From contig NC_092569.1 in assembly GCF_037975245.1 (NCBI RefSeq), forward strand, positions 11,899,001 to 11,932,500: DNA of 33,500 bases, given 5' to 3'. The translations under genes and the position numbers were made by a program. How positions within the stretch are numbered: position 1 is the stretch's first letter; every line of letters starts with the position of its first letter. The stretch comes from Apostichopus japonicus. Taxonomy: Eukaryota > Echinodermata > Holothuroidea > Aspidochirotida > Stichopodidae. This document shows, piece after piece, positions 1-11,096 of this stretch. The notes under the pieces were generated by a model that saw nothing but the letters and a program-made list of their open reading frames with translations, ran no database searches and had not been told where the DNA came from.

Positions 1-40
1 GATGGGGTGGGGTGGGGGAAGAGGGGAGGGGGTGGGGGTT
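1..40 (+). other. G-rich tract, potential G-quadruplex
   Basis: Six runs of four or five G separated by one to four bases lie on the plus strand between about 4 and 37. This fits the usual four-run G-quadruplex pattern with room to spare. The tract lies at the window edge, so its true extent is unknown. No gene start is visible next to it, so a promoter role cannot be claimed. Confidence 0.6.
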
Positions 41-1590
41 GCGAAAACGTCGTGTTATACAAAGAGAAGATAATTAAACTTTAAGCAGTTCGAGCGTCGG
101 AAGAATATATTTACAAGAAAAGAAAAAAAAACAGTTTCTCAGGTTTTTTTATAGGTCTTGAGTTAAATTAATCATTTCAAATGTTTGGGACCAAGTTACA
201 CACGTTTTTTTAGGTTCATGTAATGAATTCGGGTGACGTCATTGGCGGGTTGACCTACCTGTATATCGATGAATAAATTAGTGATTGAAACTAACTCTAT
301 ATTGCTTTTCGAGAGGTTGCGAGAGGTTTCGAGAGGCCTGGCAACTGTCAACGACCTATACATAAGTAATAAGTTACACTGATTAAATTATAGCTAAATA
401 GTGCTATGAACGACAACAAATACATATCTAACGCGCCTGTCAAATTTCCAAGAACCGAAGTTTCTGAGTAACGCGCATAGCCTAACCCCAAACTGAGACG
501 CAAGTCCACCAACTCCCCATATCAATAGGCCGTAATTCTGTGTTGGAAGGGCACAAACAGTTTAAGTAGTGGCACCAAACTATACAATAGGGAGGCACAC
601 AGCATACTTGTTTCTTATCAATTGTGAAGTGTTTTGTACCGTACATGATGGTGGCACAGATTGGGTGGAGGGTATACAATAGTCTGTGCAAGGGGTTCGA
701 CGCCCCCCCCCCCAGTGTCACGTATGATTGTTAGACCTACCCCTCTCCTCTCTCACTTGAAATGCAAATTGATCTCCCACACCCACCCACCCACCCCCCC
801 CCCCCCTTTAAGGTAGTAGTTTTTTTTTCGTCTCTACAGCCGCCACATGTCTTTAAATGCTAAATACGTCGTAATACGGAATACCAAAAATGACCCATGT
901 GTGACTTGATGATCTTATAACAGCACACGTGGCTATGTGATATAATGTTATTGCATACCGTACGCCACATTATTATATATTATGTGACTAAGTGAGTGAT
1001 AACTAACACTCATAGTCATGAAAGAGAAATATAAAATATTTATTAAACGTTCTGTTATTATTTTATTTCCTTATGACAGAGAAGGCGGTTGGATTTATAA
1101 AAAATATATATAAAAAAAGTAATAATAATAATAATATTAATACTACGGCGGCCTCGAACATGCATTTAACAAAAGTGGGACCAATCATCGTCCAACTGTA
1201 CATGAATACATTCACTACGGAAAGGATAAACGGAGGACTTCTTTTCAACATCGTTGATTATTAATTATGAAGACAATATTGCCCAAGATGCTTACGTGCT
1301 TGAAGGCCAACATATAAACTCTTTCTTTGTGTGTGTGTGAATAACAAAGGAAGTTACATTTTGACATTTTGATTTGTCGCTTTCGCTGACGTCATCACCT
1401 ATTTCGTTTTGCTCTTTTGCCAACTTCTGATATTGCCAAATTTCGATTAATTTTATTCGAGGCAAATCCAGAAAAGTTTAGTTTTTTTATCATTTCATAA
1501 GATATCTTTCGCTATATATACGTTGAAATAATGAAATAATTGCCGAACTGATTATTAAAGATTGTAGAGACTAACCACCATTTAAGTTAT
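41..1590. other. Non-coding, no gene seen
   Basis: No conserved protein or RNA gene was recognised. The stretch holds C-runs near 703-714 and 786-806, a CCCA-type tract at about 779-806, a short AAT microsatellite near 1119-1135, and exact TGACGTCA octamers at 234-241 and 1387-1394. The short open frames here (for example 482-721 minus and 1073-1264 plus) are low-complexity or unremarkable and look like chance. Confidence 0.6.
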
Positions 1591-1634
1591 GGAGTGGTGG
1601 GTGGGGTGAGTGGGTGAGTGGGTGGGTGGGTGGA
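1590..1634 (+). repeat. GGGT/GAGT simple repeat, G-rich
   Basis: Repeated GGGT and GAGT units give at least six G3 or G4 runs on the plus strand. It is a second possible G-quadruplex site and otherwise a plain tetranucleotide-like repeat. Confidence 0.6.
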
Positions 1635-2729
1635 TACTTTTGGTGAAATGTATGGTTCTGAGATTTAAAAATGGTGCTGTTTTGTAAGTTTCGAAACAAT
1701 GTCCAAAAAACGTTCAACTGTTCAGGTTGTAGCCTATTATGCACTGTGAAGTGTTTTTTTTTTGTAACATTGTTTGACAGTGAGTGGGGGACGCTGAGCC
1801 CTCCACCCCGCCCCACCCCCCCCCCATCCCACCCCGATAGGTACCCGGTAGTCATTCATCGCTGTAGGCTTATCTGTAATATAACTATACATAGTGGCAG
1901 ATATATTGTAACATCAGATGTTACGAATAATCTTGCAGGACTACATCACGCATGTTCAAAGCATTTGACGAGAGTAACCTTAACGGTATAACTTTATTAA
2001 AAATATCGAGGTTCTCTTATGCGCCACCGTAGCTTTTTTTTTGTTTTTTTTTGCCCATCTTAATGTTAAGGCGATTACATATGTGTTTATAAAACTTAGT
2101 TATTCGTGCGACGCCTGCTGCATGGCATCGCAGTATAACAAGGTCTTTGTGTGTGTGTATAAGAAGCACAATGAAACACATCTCATAAAGGAACCTGTTA
2201 AATGTTACCTCCCTGCACATTCCAAAACGTTCATAAGAGTGTGTTCAATATTTGACTGATGGGAATAACGGATTGGACAATAAATGATTGGTTGACTAAA
2301 CTTTTCTATTGAAACAAACAGACCCCCCCCCAAAAAAAAAAAAAAAAAATCTTATGGATAGACATGGTTAAACTAAAGGACTATATAAAATTGACAACGC
2401 TGTATTACTTTGTGGTGAAAATGGGTCACATTATTCAGAACTGACTACGTTAAAAATTTGTGATCGTATATGAGTAAACACCTGACGGAGTTGTAAATGT
2501 GTACTCTGCCAACAAAAGTTTATAATGCTGTTGTCCAAGACACGAAAAAGTGGTTCTGTGTCTAAATTAGGTGCTACATACAGTTTTACTCGTTCTTATA
2601 CTGGAGTTTGGTGGACGCCATAAAAATTTAAAAAAATCATAAAATGATGCTGCATATGTAATATTATAAATATACAGTTGGGAATGGCGTGCTATTTAAA
2701 GTAACTTAACAACATTATAATATAATAAT

Positions 2730-2730
<1 letters not shown>
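1635..2730. other. Non-coding, no gene seen
   Basis: No recognisable gene. The 106-residue plus-strand frame at 1671-1991 and the 94-residue minus-strand frame at 1571-1855 have no domain signature. Both run through simple C-rich or G-rich repeats. A C9-A18 homopolymer junction lies at 2323-2349. Confidence 0.55.

Positions 2731-2764
<34 letters not shown>
2731..2764 (+). repeat. (TAA)n microsatellite
   Basis: About 11 perfect copies of TAA/AAT, followed by short degenerate AT-rich sequence. Confidence 0.9.
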
Positions 2765-2766
<2 letters not shown>

Positions 2767-3030
2767 TATTAATAACGATATTAAAAATATATAGTTAAGG
2801 TACCGTACCATGTATGCTAAAAGGTAAGAACCCATATCAGATCATGTGACACACAATTCTAGGATTCACTTTTCCTGTGGCCTTCATGCGCCTGGTGACT
2901 CCCAAAAAAAAGGGCGAAATCGGTCTTGAAGTGGATTTTGCTCTACCGGTTTCTAGACTCAGACTTTTGTATGTGCCGGTCAGCCGGTGTATAATTTTGG
3001 GGGAGGGTTCGGATGTTATTTTAAAACTTT

Positions 3031-3062
3031 ATTTATTATTATTATTATTATAATTATTATTG
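3031..3062 (+). repeat. (ATT)n microsatellite
   Basis: An imperfect ATT/TTA tract with one interruption (TATAATTATT). It is a short trinucleotide repeat of the same composition as the larger array near 28.4 kb, on the opposite strand to the TAA tract at 2731. Confidence 0.8.
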
Positions 3063-4064
3063 TTATAACATTCTGATTTAATGGTGTATTTGAACAATCG
3101 TTTACCGCATCTATACAGAAACGAACAATAATGTCATTTCAGAGCCATGCCATTCAAATATTACTCTTGCAGGATTTTCAACTATGGGATATATCGACTT
3201 TTGGAGGATACATCAGGACTAAAAATTATTTGATAGGTTACTAAACTAAAATGTTTCCCTTGTTCTATAAACGACACATTCGTTCTTAATTCGTTTCCAC
3301 AATATCATATTCTTTTATAGCTCTCGCTTGACATATTATGGCCAACCCGGTGACCAGAACCCTCCAAACACGTGGCTTGTGAAGGTTCGTTTTATAAAAT
3401 CAATATTTACAATAATAAAATAATAAGACCATAGAAAAGCAAACCTGCATTTGGCGTGAGTAAAAATCATGAAAGACCATTCGGATACTTGGACGTTACT
3501 TTTATGCCTCCCCAAGACATGAATCACAAAAGTACCGAGTATTAAAATAAATAAATAAATAAAATTGAGTTTTCGTTGACAGATGGCCATAACAAGTACA
3601 ACACATCTTCTAACACAAGCAAAAGCTAGGTCAAAAGGCCTCCGACCATTATGTAGATTATGCTGTATAATACTACATATACTAGCGAGCTTCCATGTGG
3701 CTGATCAATGCGCATGCGTTGAATACACTGTTCAGGCCAGGTCAAATTTGGACTACACTGCATAACTTTGACATCTGGGGAAAAAACGGCTATAGGCTAC
3801 ACACATACACGTACACACAACACTATAGATACATAATTTCTCCTATATTAAATTTACGCTTTAATTCCAAGATAGTGAAATGCACTCCTTTATAGGAAGC
3901 GGCCCTTCCACTTTTAACAAAGAGTGAATGAAGTCCTATGCAAATTTTAACTATACAAACAGATCGGAATTATCATGTTGTATAGAACTATACGGTATAC
4001 CTTGAGTGACTTACAAGCCAATCTTTGGGAAAAGAGTGAAAATCCGTTCCTAAAAGTAAAAACT
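3063..4064. other. Non-coding, no gene seen
   Basis: No recognisable coding or RNA gene. The frames at 3336-3590 minus, 3583-3765 plus and 3695-3895 plus show no domain, signal peptide or compositional evidence of coding. Confidence 0.5.
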
Positions 4065-4152
4065 ATAGTAACTATCATGGAACACTTTTTGAGAAAGTAA
4101 CCATCATGGAAAACTCTTCAAGAAAGTAACCATCATGGAACACTCTTCAAAA
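4065..4152 (+). repeat. 29-bp minisatellite, three copies
   Basis: Three tandem units start near 4065, 4095 and 4124. Each reads approximately AAGTAACCATCATGGAA followed by A/CACTCTTCAAG, with a few substitutions. The array is followed by a poly-A run and a small perfect hairpin (AAGTGTG, T-rich loop, CACACTT) near 4158-4180. Confidence 0.8.
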
Positions 4153-4560
4153 AAAAAAAGTGTGTTTTTTTCACACTTCTCTGCAAACTGCTCTCTTTGT
4201 AATTATTCTCAATCAGTGGAGTGTATAGCCTATAGCTTGAAACTCCTCAATATGTATAGGCTATAGGGGGAAAAAATTGAACCATAATAACTATAACGAA
4301 ATCAATCAGTTACAATATGAACTACTCTCTTATAAATTGAAATAGGCCGTTCATTTAATGCAACAAGTCTGGAAAACAAAAGTAAAATATATCGTCTCCC
4401 TTTTTCCTTCCCTTTAATGATACTATTCAATTAATCGGTCCCTTTTTTCGTCTTTTTTATGTTTAATATTTATTTTACGTAAGCACACTCGTGCACTCAT
4501 AACTCACCCCCAAAATTTACAAAACAATTTATTATTTTTATTCCTAAATTAATCGTTATT

Positions 4561-4580
4561 TCACCCCCCCCCCCCTTTTT
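4561..4580 (+). repeat. C-run/T-run homopolymer junction
   Basis: About 13 C followed directly by five T. It is one of many homopolymer runs in this window. Confidence 0.7.
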
Positions 4581-4727
4581 CAGTATTTATTTGAAGGTAT
4601 ATATGAACTCGTGCTCTGAAACTCGCCCCAAACCGTATTAATTTTGTTTTAATTGTTTTATTATTACTATTTATTCCTTCAACTTTCCTAGTACTTTCCG
4701 ATACTTGTGCGCGTGACTGAAAACTAC

Positions 4728-5126
4728 CACTATGCTCTTTAACAGCGAGAAGCGTGATACCTCCGCTTGACCATATCGACATTTTGACTAACACCACTTG
4801 TAATATCTGTATAGGCCTACATATAGTATAGGTTACTGAACAGCATTTTACTCGAGATCACTTATCGCATAGTATCTGTTTACATTTCGAAATGGACCCT
4901 TGATAACGCGCGGCACTTGACTAACATCGTAAAATTTTTCATAATCATGAACCGGTTATAGTCTTAGCAGCTACTCTAGCAGCTCCCTTGTCTCAGCGTA
5001 TAAGGGGACTGGGGTTGAGAGTGGATCAATTTGTTTGCTTTTCGTGGCTCTCCCAACGCGTGTATCTTGGGTGACTGTACAGGTGTTACCATGCATAGCA
5101 GCTTCTCGCTGTTAAATAGCATAGTG
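4728..5126. mobile_element. Inverted-repeat-bounded segment, MITE candidate
   Basis: The 26 bases at 4728-4753 are the reverse complement of 5101-5126 with one mismatch. The shared core is TTTAACAGCGAGAAGC. The 347-bp interior has no coding potential. This layout (about 400 bp, terminal inverted repeats, no open frame) fits a MITE, or a foldback structure from an older element. The outer ends read CACTATGCT, but I found no matching target-site duplication: the three flanking bases are TAC on the left and TCC on the right. The inverted repeat is seen directly; the mobile-element call is inferred. Confidence 0.45.
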
Positions 5127-6332
5127 TCCGGGCGATGGCCCTTTCTCGTTTAGAAGTGATTGTTAAAACGTTAATTACCGTACTCGCTAAATTAGTGTTC
5201 ATCACATACTTAATAATATATATCAGATGGATTTCAATCTCAGAATTAGCAATATTTCAAGACAGGGTGTGATAAAAATGTCTGGAAAACTAGTAACCCC
5301 GATTCCCAAAAGCTACCTACCCACCCATACACCCCACCCTCAGCCTCCCAATTCTCATGCATAGTGGTGTACAAACGGGAATGCAACTTTGATTTTACTC
5401 AAGTGATTGATGGAACTATACCCTCCCCATCATGAATTCTCACATGGAATTACATACTCTGTTGATGAACCTATATAACAAGGATGTTAGATATTGAGGG
5501 TATTTTCATAAAGAGAGAAATAGTGTGTTATCAAACAAGTTAGACAAGTAGCCTATGACCTATATATCCCCCCCCCCCCCGTCCCCCATCTATCTATCTC
5601 TCTCGCTTTTTAAGGACTTTTCTTCTTCTTTTTCTGTGTGAATCACAGAAGTTAAATTTGACCAACCCATACTATTCACTACATTTTGCTTGTACACCAT
5701 TTTTTGGGGGAGGGGTGGGGGCATATTTACGTATTGTTTTAGGGGGTTATCATTTTCGAAGGAGAATTTTGTGTGCAATCCATGTGGTAGGCCTATTGTC
5801 ACATGTATATAAGAGGCCTACGCATCCAGTGCACAAAGTTTGACGTACTATTCGAATATGTTAGGAAACAAACTGACCATGACATAGCGTCTAAACACTG
5901 TTAATATAGTACTAAAAGGCTTCTTACTTGTAAAAATATTGTATAAAAAAATTTAAAAAATATTAACTTGCAAATTCGATAGGCTGATTCTCCACCCACC
6001 TCTCTCTCTCTCGGCCACCTCTTGCTCTCGCTTTATCCATCTATCTCTCATTTTGGTAAATTAAAGGTGTTATTTTGTTTCATATATTAGTTCAAGACAA
6101 CTCAAACCAGTAGCTATTTCCTGCCTAACATACCGTCGTAAGCACCGATCATCATCCGCGTTTCCCGTTTCTTTTGTTAAAAAACCGGTCTCAATGTTGC
6201 GAAAAGTAAATCTATCAATATGTATACTTTGCAAATGCACGCATTCTTTACAAAGTCTTCAACAGCGAATTAACGAGATTGAGCAAACAACTTAACTTCG
6301 AAGGACAATAAGGGGTGCCGCCTCCAGAGACA
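5127..6332. other. Non-coding, no gene seen
   Basis: No gene recognised. It contains a C-run near 5567-5580, a G-rich T/G tract near 5700-5721, a TCTC microsatellite near 6001-6012 and one exact TAGGCCTA at 5788-5795. Confidence 0.5.
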
Positions 6333-6610
6333 ACATGAACAAAAGGTAGCCGCGGACACTGGTGTAGGTTCCTCGCCATGCGCGGGGCACGCGACAGTAA
6401 CCCTATTACGTAAGAACCGTGAAACGTACACCCTCACATTTACGCGGGTATCGACATTTTCTTGTTGTCAATGGACCGGAAAAGGCATGATAAAAACCAC
6501 CAGTATCTCTCCACTGTGACACCTGGGCGTTAATAAAAGAGGGTGTAAGGTGGTCCAATATCATGTCTCCGAGATGGATATTAAAGCTTTATTCAGACCT
6601 TTTGTTTGCT
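6333..6610 (+). repeat. Dispersed ~280-bp repeat, copy A
   Basis: This segment is about 90% identical by eye to 7663-7942, in the same orientation. Shared blocks include ACATGAACAAAAGGT at the start, TTCCTCGCCATGCGCGGG, CGACAGTAACCCTATTACG, TTAATAAAAGAGGGTGTAAGG, and CTCCGAGATGGATATTAAAG near the end. Similarity stops sharply at both ends in both copies. No open frame is shared. It could be a SINE-like or other interspersed family, or the LTRs of a very small LTR element, but the ends are not TG...CA. Confidence 0.75.
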
Positions 6611-6660
6611 ATTGTTCCCTTTGTTAGCATCAATAGTACTTACACGCCTTGCAACGTGTG

Positions 6661-6679
6661 TTTTTTTTTTTTTTTTTTT
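6661..6679 (+). repeat. T19 homopolymer
   Basis: An uninterrupted run of 19 T beginning about 50 bp downstream of the copy A repeat. On the minus strand it is a poly-A run, but no retrocopy was recognised next to it. Confidence 0.85.
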
Positions 6680-6985
6680 GGCTTTGGGAAACCCCTCAGG
6701 GGATTTCGCCGTGTATTCACTCAACGAATTGGATTATTTCTGCAAAGAAAAATATCAGCATTATCTTCTTCTTCTTTTCAAAGTGGGTGTGTGTGTGTGC
6801 AAAGTTCAGGGAAGCAGATATAATCATATTCGACATTGTATATATGCACATGGTTACATTATGAAAAGCGCAATAAAAGCAAGACGACAATAACACATGC
6901 AGGTCCGTTAATTTATATGTGTTTTTGTTATTATTTTTTATTATTATTATTATAAAAAAATAAGTTGTTGGCGTTGTGTACAGAA

Positions 6986-7006
6986 CCCCCCCCCCCAAAA
7001 AAAAAA
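6986..7006 (+). repeat. C11-A10 homopolymer junction
   Basis: Eleven C followed directly by ten A. The same type of junction occurs at 2323-2349 and, as T-then-G, at 10788-10809. Confidence 0.8.
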
Positions 7007-7342
7007 TGGAAAAGAAATACAATATGAGATTCATACATGCACCTGTTTGGAAATAATCTTATCGAATTATCGAATTTAAAGATTATGACAAGGGTAACTT
7101 CGTTATGTATCTTAACACGCTAAGATGATAATTACCTTCAGTTTTTAAGGTATATTTGTTGTTGTTGTTGCTGCTATTGTTTTTTGTTGTTTTTTTCTTG
7201 GGGGGGGGGGGGTTAATCTATGTAACCAGATCATCCCTATACCTAGAAACCCGAACTACGAATATTCGCAAATGTTTGTTTCGCCTGCCCAAAAAAAATC
7301 TGGTATTTAGCTTTACCTATAGTACATGGTTAACCGTACTAT

Positions 7343-7620
7343 TGAATGTATGTACCGTATGTATGTATGTATGTATCTATGTACGGTATGTATTTTAGAT
7401 CCTCCTGCAAGCAGGAACTCGCGAAGAGGCCATCATTGGCTTATCAAAGCCGCAAGCTGACCGAAGTCAGTCTCTTACATTCATATATTAACGTCCATGA
7501 TTCTGAATTGGTAATTGTCAACAACTCTGTAACTGGACGACATACATTAATCTGTGAGTGACTCGAACCGGGGACCTTATGACTGAAAGGCACCGGCGTT
7601 AACCACTGAGCTAACACTCT
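7343..7620 (-). mobile_element. tRNA-derived SINE
   Basis: On the minus strand there is a tRNA-like head with an internal polymerase III promoter. The A box TAGCTCAGTGG lies at 7613-7603 and the B box GGTTCGAGTC at 7569-7560, 44 bp apart as in tRNA genes. The head cannot fold as a good functional tRNA: the T-arm and acceptor pairing are broken. An unrelated ~150-bp body follows and ends in a (ATAC)n-type tail at about 7395-7343. A tRNA head, a body and a simple-repeat tail is the standard SINE layout. The body carries two perfect short hairpins, CTGAC-TTCG-GTCAG and TCCTG-CTTG-CAGGA. The element lies between the two ~280-bp repeat copies. I do not recognise the family. Confidence 0.75.
7346..7396 (+). 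repeat. (GTAT)n microsatellite, SINE tail
   Basis: Imperfect GTAT/TATG tetranucleotide repeats with GTACCG and GTACGG interruptions. On the minus strand they form the 3' tail of the tRNA-derived SINE. Confidence 0.75.
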
Positions 7621-7662
7621 TGTGTGGCCCTGAATGGCCAACAAAAAACAAAACATTAACAT

Positions 7663-7942
7663 ACATGAACAAAAGGTGACCGCAGACACTGGTATAGGTT
7701 CCTCGCCATGCGCGGGGGCACGCGACAGTAACCCTATTACGTAAGAACCGTGAAACGTACACCTATCATTACGCGGGTATCGACATTTTCTTGGTTGTCA
7801 ATGGACCGGAAAAAGAATGATAAACTGCACCAGTATCTCTCCATTGTGACACCTGGGCGTTAATAAAAGAGGGTGTAAGGTGTTTCAATATCACGATGTC
7901 TCCGAGATGGATATTAAAGCTTTATTAAGGCCTTTTGTTGGC
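7663..7942 (+). repeat. Dispersed ~280-bp repeat, copy B
   Basis: Direct repeat of 6333-6610. Small indels and substitutions separate the copies, for example an extra G in the GCGGGGGCAC block and a three-base insert at TCACGATGTC. The two copies lie 1.33 kb apart. No target-site duplication was found around either copy. See copy A for the alternatives. Confidence 0.75.
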
Positions 7943-9095
7943 AAAAGTGAGAGAGATACCATTACTAAAAGAGCAATATTCATGCAGATACATGGCTGCG
8001 ACCGCCTTGTGTTACTAGAACACAAGTTGGATCATATTCCGTACAAATGATGATGGATACGAATCAGAAATGTTATATAAAAGAAAAAACATTATTTTAA
8101 AATGTATACAACAATACGTTCGCTTTAAGGTTAGTTTTATATCATCTCTTTGAATAACGCTAATCAATGATTTATTAATTATGGAAGATAAATTTCATAA
8201 TTGCATATAATTACGTCATTTTGTAACATCTAATATGATTTGATTATATATCCATATACATTTATCATAGCAATAGTTTTCATTCAGCGTTTGGTCTCAC
8301 GGATTGTTTTATGAACACTTAAGTTATTAATTAATTAATTAATAGCCATGCAAGCACGTCATGTATCATTCTTTTATGATGTGAAAAACAAACATATGAA
8401 AAAATTGCCAAAACTTATCTTAATCGTGAAATGAATTACAAAAAAAAACGACAAGCTGCAATTAATTCGAGAAAAAAACATTGGAAATCATTTGGGGGTG
8501 GGGGAGGGGGCTGCACGTGAACACAATGTCATTAATCTAAATTAGTAGGCTAAATGTCACATTCATACATTCATATCATATTTGTTAAAGCGTCTAAATA
8601 AATTAGACGAGATACTAACGAGGGAAACGGCTTGGTCGAAGCCGGAAAAATTGAAAATAAAAAACAAATGGAATTTTCTGTGACATGTAATTGTGGCTAA
8701 AACGTGAGATATATGGTTGCCTACTATTTCTATTCCGTTTCTCAATTGTACAGATGTATATAGGCCTACACTTTTTCCATATATGGTGAAAATAAAATAT
8801 AGCCAGTTGGTTGCATTTCATGCTTAACATACCAGACGGTTGTATCATAGTCTATAGATTCCTATATTATGGCGCGGTTCCAAATATGACGCACTTTTTT
8901 TGTCAAATTTCATCGTTTCTACAATACCATATAGCAACGGAGAGTAACACCAACCTGATACATGTTGTGATAACATACTTCTGTTTTGTGTTATTCAACC
9001 ATTGTGCACGATTTTTCAAGATTAACGATTTTTCATCTATATAAACAGTAATTATTATCTGCGTTAGAAATTAATATCGTGAACCATTCCCTTCC
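7943..9095. other. Non-coding, no gene seen
   Basis: AT-rich with no gene recognised. It contains a (TTAA)n stretch at about 8324-8343, a G-rich run near 8493-8511 and one exact TAGGCCTA at 8761-8768. Confidence 0.5.
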
Positions 9096-9180
9096 TCCAC
9101 CCCCTTGCCCTCACACACATACACATACACCCATTTCCTCCCCCCCCCCCCACCCTTGCCCTCACACACAAACACACTCG
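9096..9180 (+). repeat. C-rich/CA-rich duplicated simple sequence
   Basis: The phrase CCCTTGCCCTCACACACA occurs twice, near 9101 and 9154, each followed by CA-rich sequence. A C-run separates them. It looks like a local slippage duplication. Confidence 0.6.
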
Positions 9181-9967
9181 CAACACCCACAAAGGAATGC
9201 AATGCAATTAGGTGGTAAAATATTCAATCATTAATTTCCAATTCCTACAATAATATTACGCGAGAATTATATGTTATGTTTTGTAAATGGTAATAGGCAC
9301 TTCAGTTCTATTTGGTACTGTTTATGAACGTATTGCGTGCCAGCCACATCGTGGATTTATTGCTCCAAGTCTATGTCAAGAGCAAAGGAGCCGATTGTAT
9401 GGGTAATGGGGGTTACCCGCTCCGTACCACGGGACATTCCCGAATTGATACAACTGCTTTGTGTATACTTCCGTGACGGGTAACACTACATAGTTCACAC
9501 ACAGACGCACGCACACACCTGCTTTAATATTAAAACTATATATTGCGTTTAACGTTCCGTCATCTGCCAATTTTTAACCAATCTGATCGGTGTTTAAGGC
9601 AGTTCGAATTTAATCCTTTTTTTTATACCAACAATAGGTTTCCATGTATTCATTACATTTTTCTTTATCAATCTGAGTCAAAGGCACCTGACGTGTGGCC
9701 TATAAATATGCACTTAACGTTATTATGGATTACCATCCAAAACTCAAACATATGAATACAGCCTTCTCGGAGACAGGGAGTTGGTAATGGCCGAACAATA
9801 ACCTCAGGTTTAAGAACGAGTGTCCTCTACATCAAGACCATATTCATAATCTATAATTCAGCAACCAATATAGGCTCTATATATCAATGGACTCTTAAGA
9901 CAAAGGAAGGAACAAGAATATTACAGCAGTCGCATCTTGAGGTATTTATATATTAGTATTAGTACAG

Positions 9968-9971
<4 letters not shown>

Positions 9972-10030
<59 letters not shown>

Positions 10031-10135
10031 AACTCATTACGATTTTCATTTATATATATATATATATATATATATAAATGAAAAAATGAAATGAAAAGAA
10101 ATATATATATATATATCCAACTCATTACGATTTTC

Positions 10136-10167
<32 letters not shown>
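9972..10167 (+). repeat. Compound (TA)n tract with SINE-tail inserts
   Basis: Four TA tracts (9972-10028, 10051-10076, 10101-10116, 10139-10167) are separated by two identical 22-bp units (10029-10050 and 10117-10138), each beginning CCAACTCATTACG, and by one A-rich bridge. The same 22-bp unit occurs at 20521-20542 at the end of a SINE-like sequence, again directly before a (TA)n tract. The inserts are therefore probably remnants of SINE 3' ends carried along as the TA tract expanded. Confidence 0.8.
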
Positions 10168-10170
<3 letters not shown>

Positions 10171-10983
10171 CCATTCCTAATCACGTTTGGGCTTGGGGAA
10201 TGTAGGCTCTCCCTTCCTTGTTGGCTCATTTCTATTGGTGCACCGGGGCCAGGTTGCTCCTTGTCAAGCCACTGCGCTGAACAATTATACCTACTTTTTA
10301 CTAAATCTAGATAGTAGAACCAAAAACTAAAAATGCAGTATGGGTCAAATTAAGGAAGTCTACAGGTTGTAGCATGAAATGATCATTAATAACTGAATTA
10401 GTTCTGATTATTTTTTTTTTAAATTGTTCATCGCTCCAACGCTGTTTTTTATTTGGCAATGGGTATGCCTCCATAGGCAAAAATACATATCAGAAATATC
10501 CAAAAATTAAACCCATTTAATTCATTTTCATCAATGAAACATGACAATGAACTTCATTGTGATCTAATTTTAGATTTCAAATATTACCTATAAGATGCAT
10601 CTCAATGAAAGCAAATGGCTTCTTCAACCAGAAAACCCAACTCGACACACGAACTATATCATCATCATGATAAGTGTATAGTAACTTAAACATCACACCT
10701 CTATATATAGCATGTGTGATAGATTGGTTAGTATCCAGAACGTGTTATGCGTTAACCTTGTTGTTTCTGCAAGAACAAAGTGTTTGATTTTTTTTTTTTG
10801 GGGGGGGGGCCTTTTCATGTAAGTGGCCTAGTTTGATTGATAAATGATGTGAAAGTAACGTATTGGCTGATTGTTTTAAACTGTTTAGAGAGGGGTACAA
10901 TACTAAACAACAGCGCCCTCACATGTTTGAATATATATATATTACTTTAACACATTCTATTACACAGGCTCTCTAGTGGATAA
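10168..10983. other. Non-coding, no gene seen
   Basis: No gene recognised. A T12-G10 homopolymer junction lies at 10788-10809. The rest is AT-rich unique-looking sequence. Confidence 0.5.
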
Positions 10984-11096
10984 GCATATTATTCTATTAT
11001 ATTCTATTCTATTCTGTTATATTCTAGTCTTTTCTATTCTATTCTATTTTATTATCTATTCTATTCTGTTCTGTTCTTTTCTATTCTATTCTTTTC
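10984..11096 (+). repeat. Degenerate (TTCTA)n pentanucleotide repeat
   Basis: TTCTA/TTCTG/TTATA pentamer variants run for about 110 bp with frequent substitutions, so the array is old or decaying. Confidence 0.85.

Noticed and set aside
652-706. tRNA-like A and B box pair (TGGCACAGATTGG, GGTTCGACGCC)
   Set aside because: The motifs are loose, the sequence does not fold as a tRNA, and the B-box side runs into a C homopolymer. No tail or repeat copy was seen.
7555-7620. A functional tRNA gene on the minus strand
   Set aside because: The promoter boxes are present, but the T-arm and acceptor stems do not pair and a SINE body with a simple-repeat tail follows. It is a SINE head.
6333-7942. A complete miniature LTR retrotransposon
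   Set aside because: The repeats do not begin TG or end CA, no target duplication or primer-binding site was found, and the interior holds an unrelated SINE. Kept only as a question in the findings.
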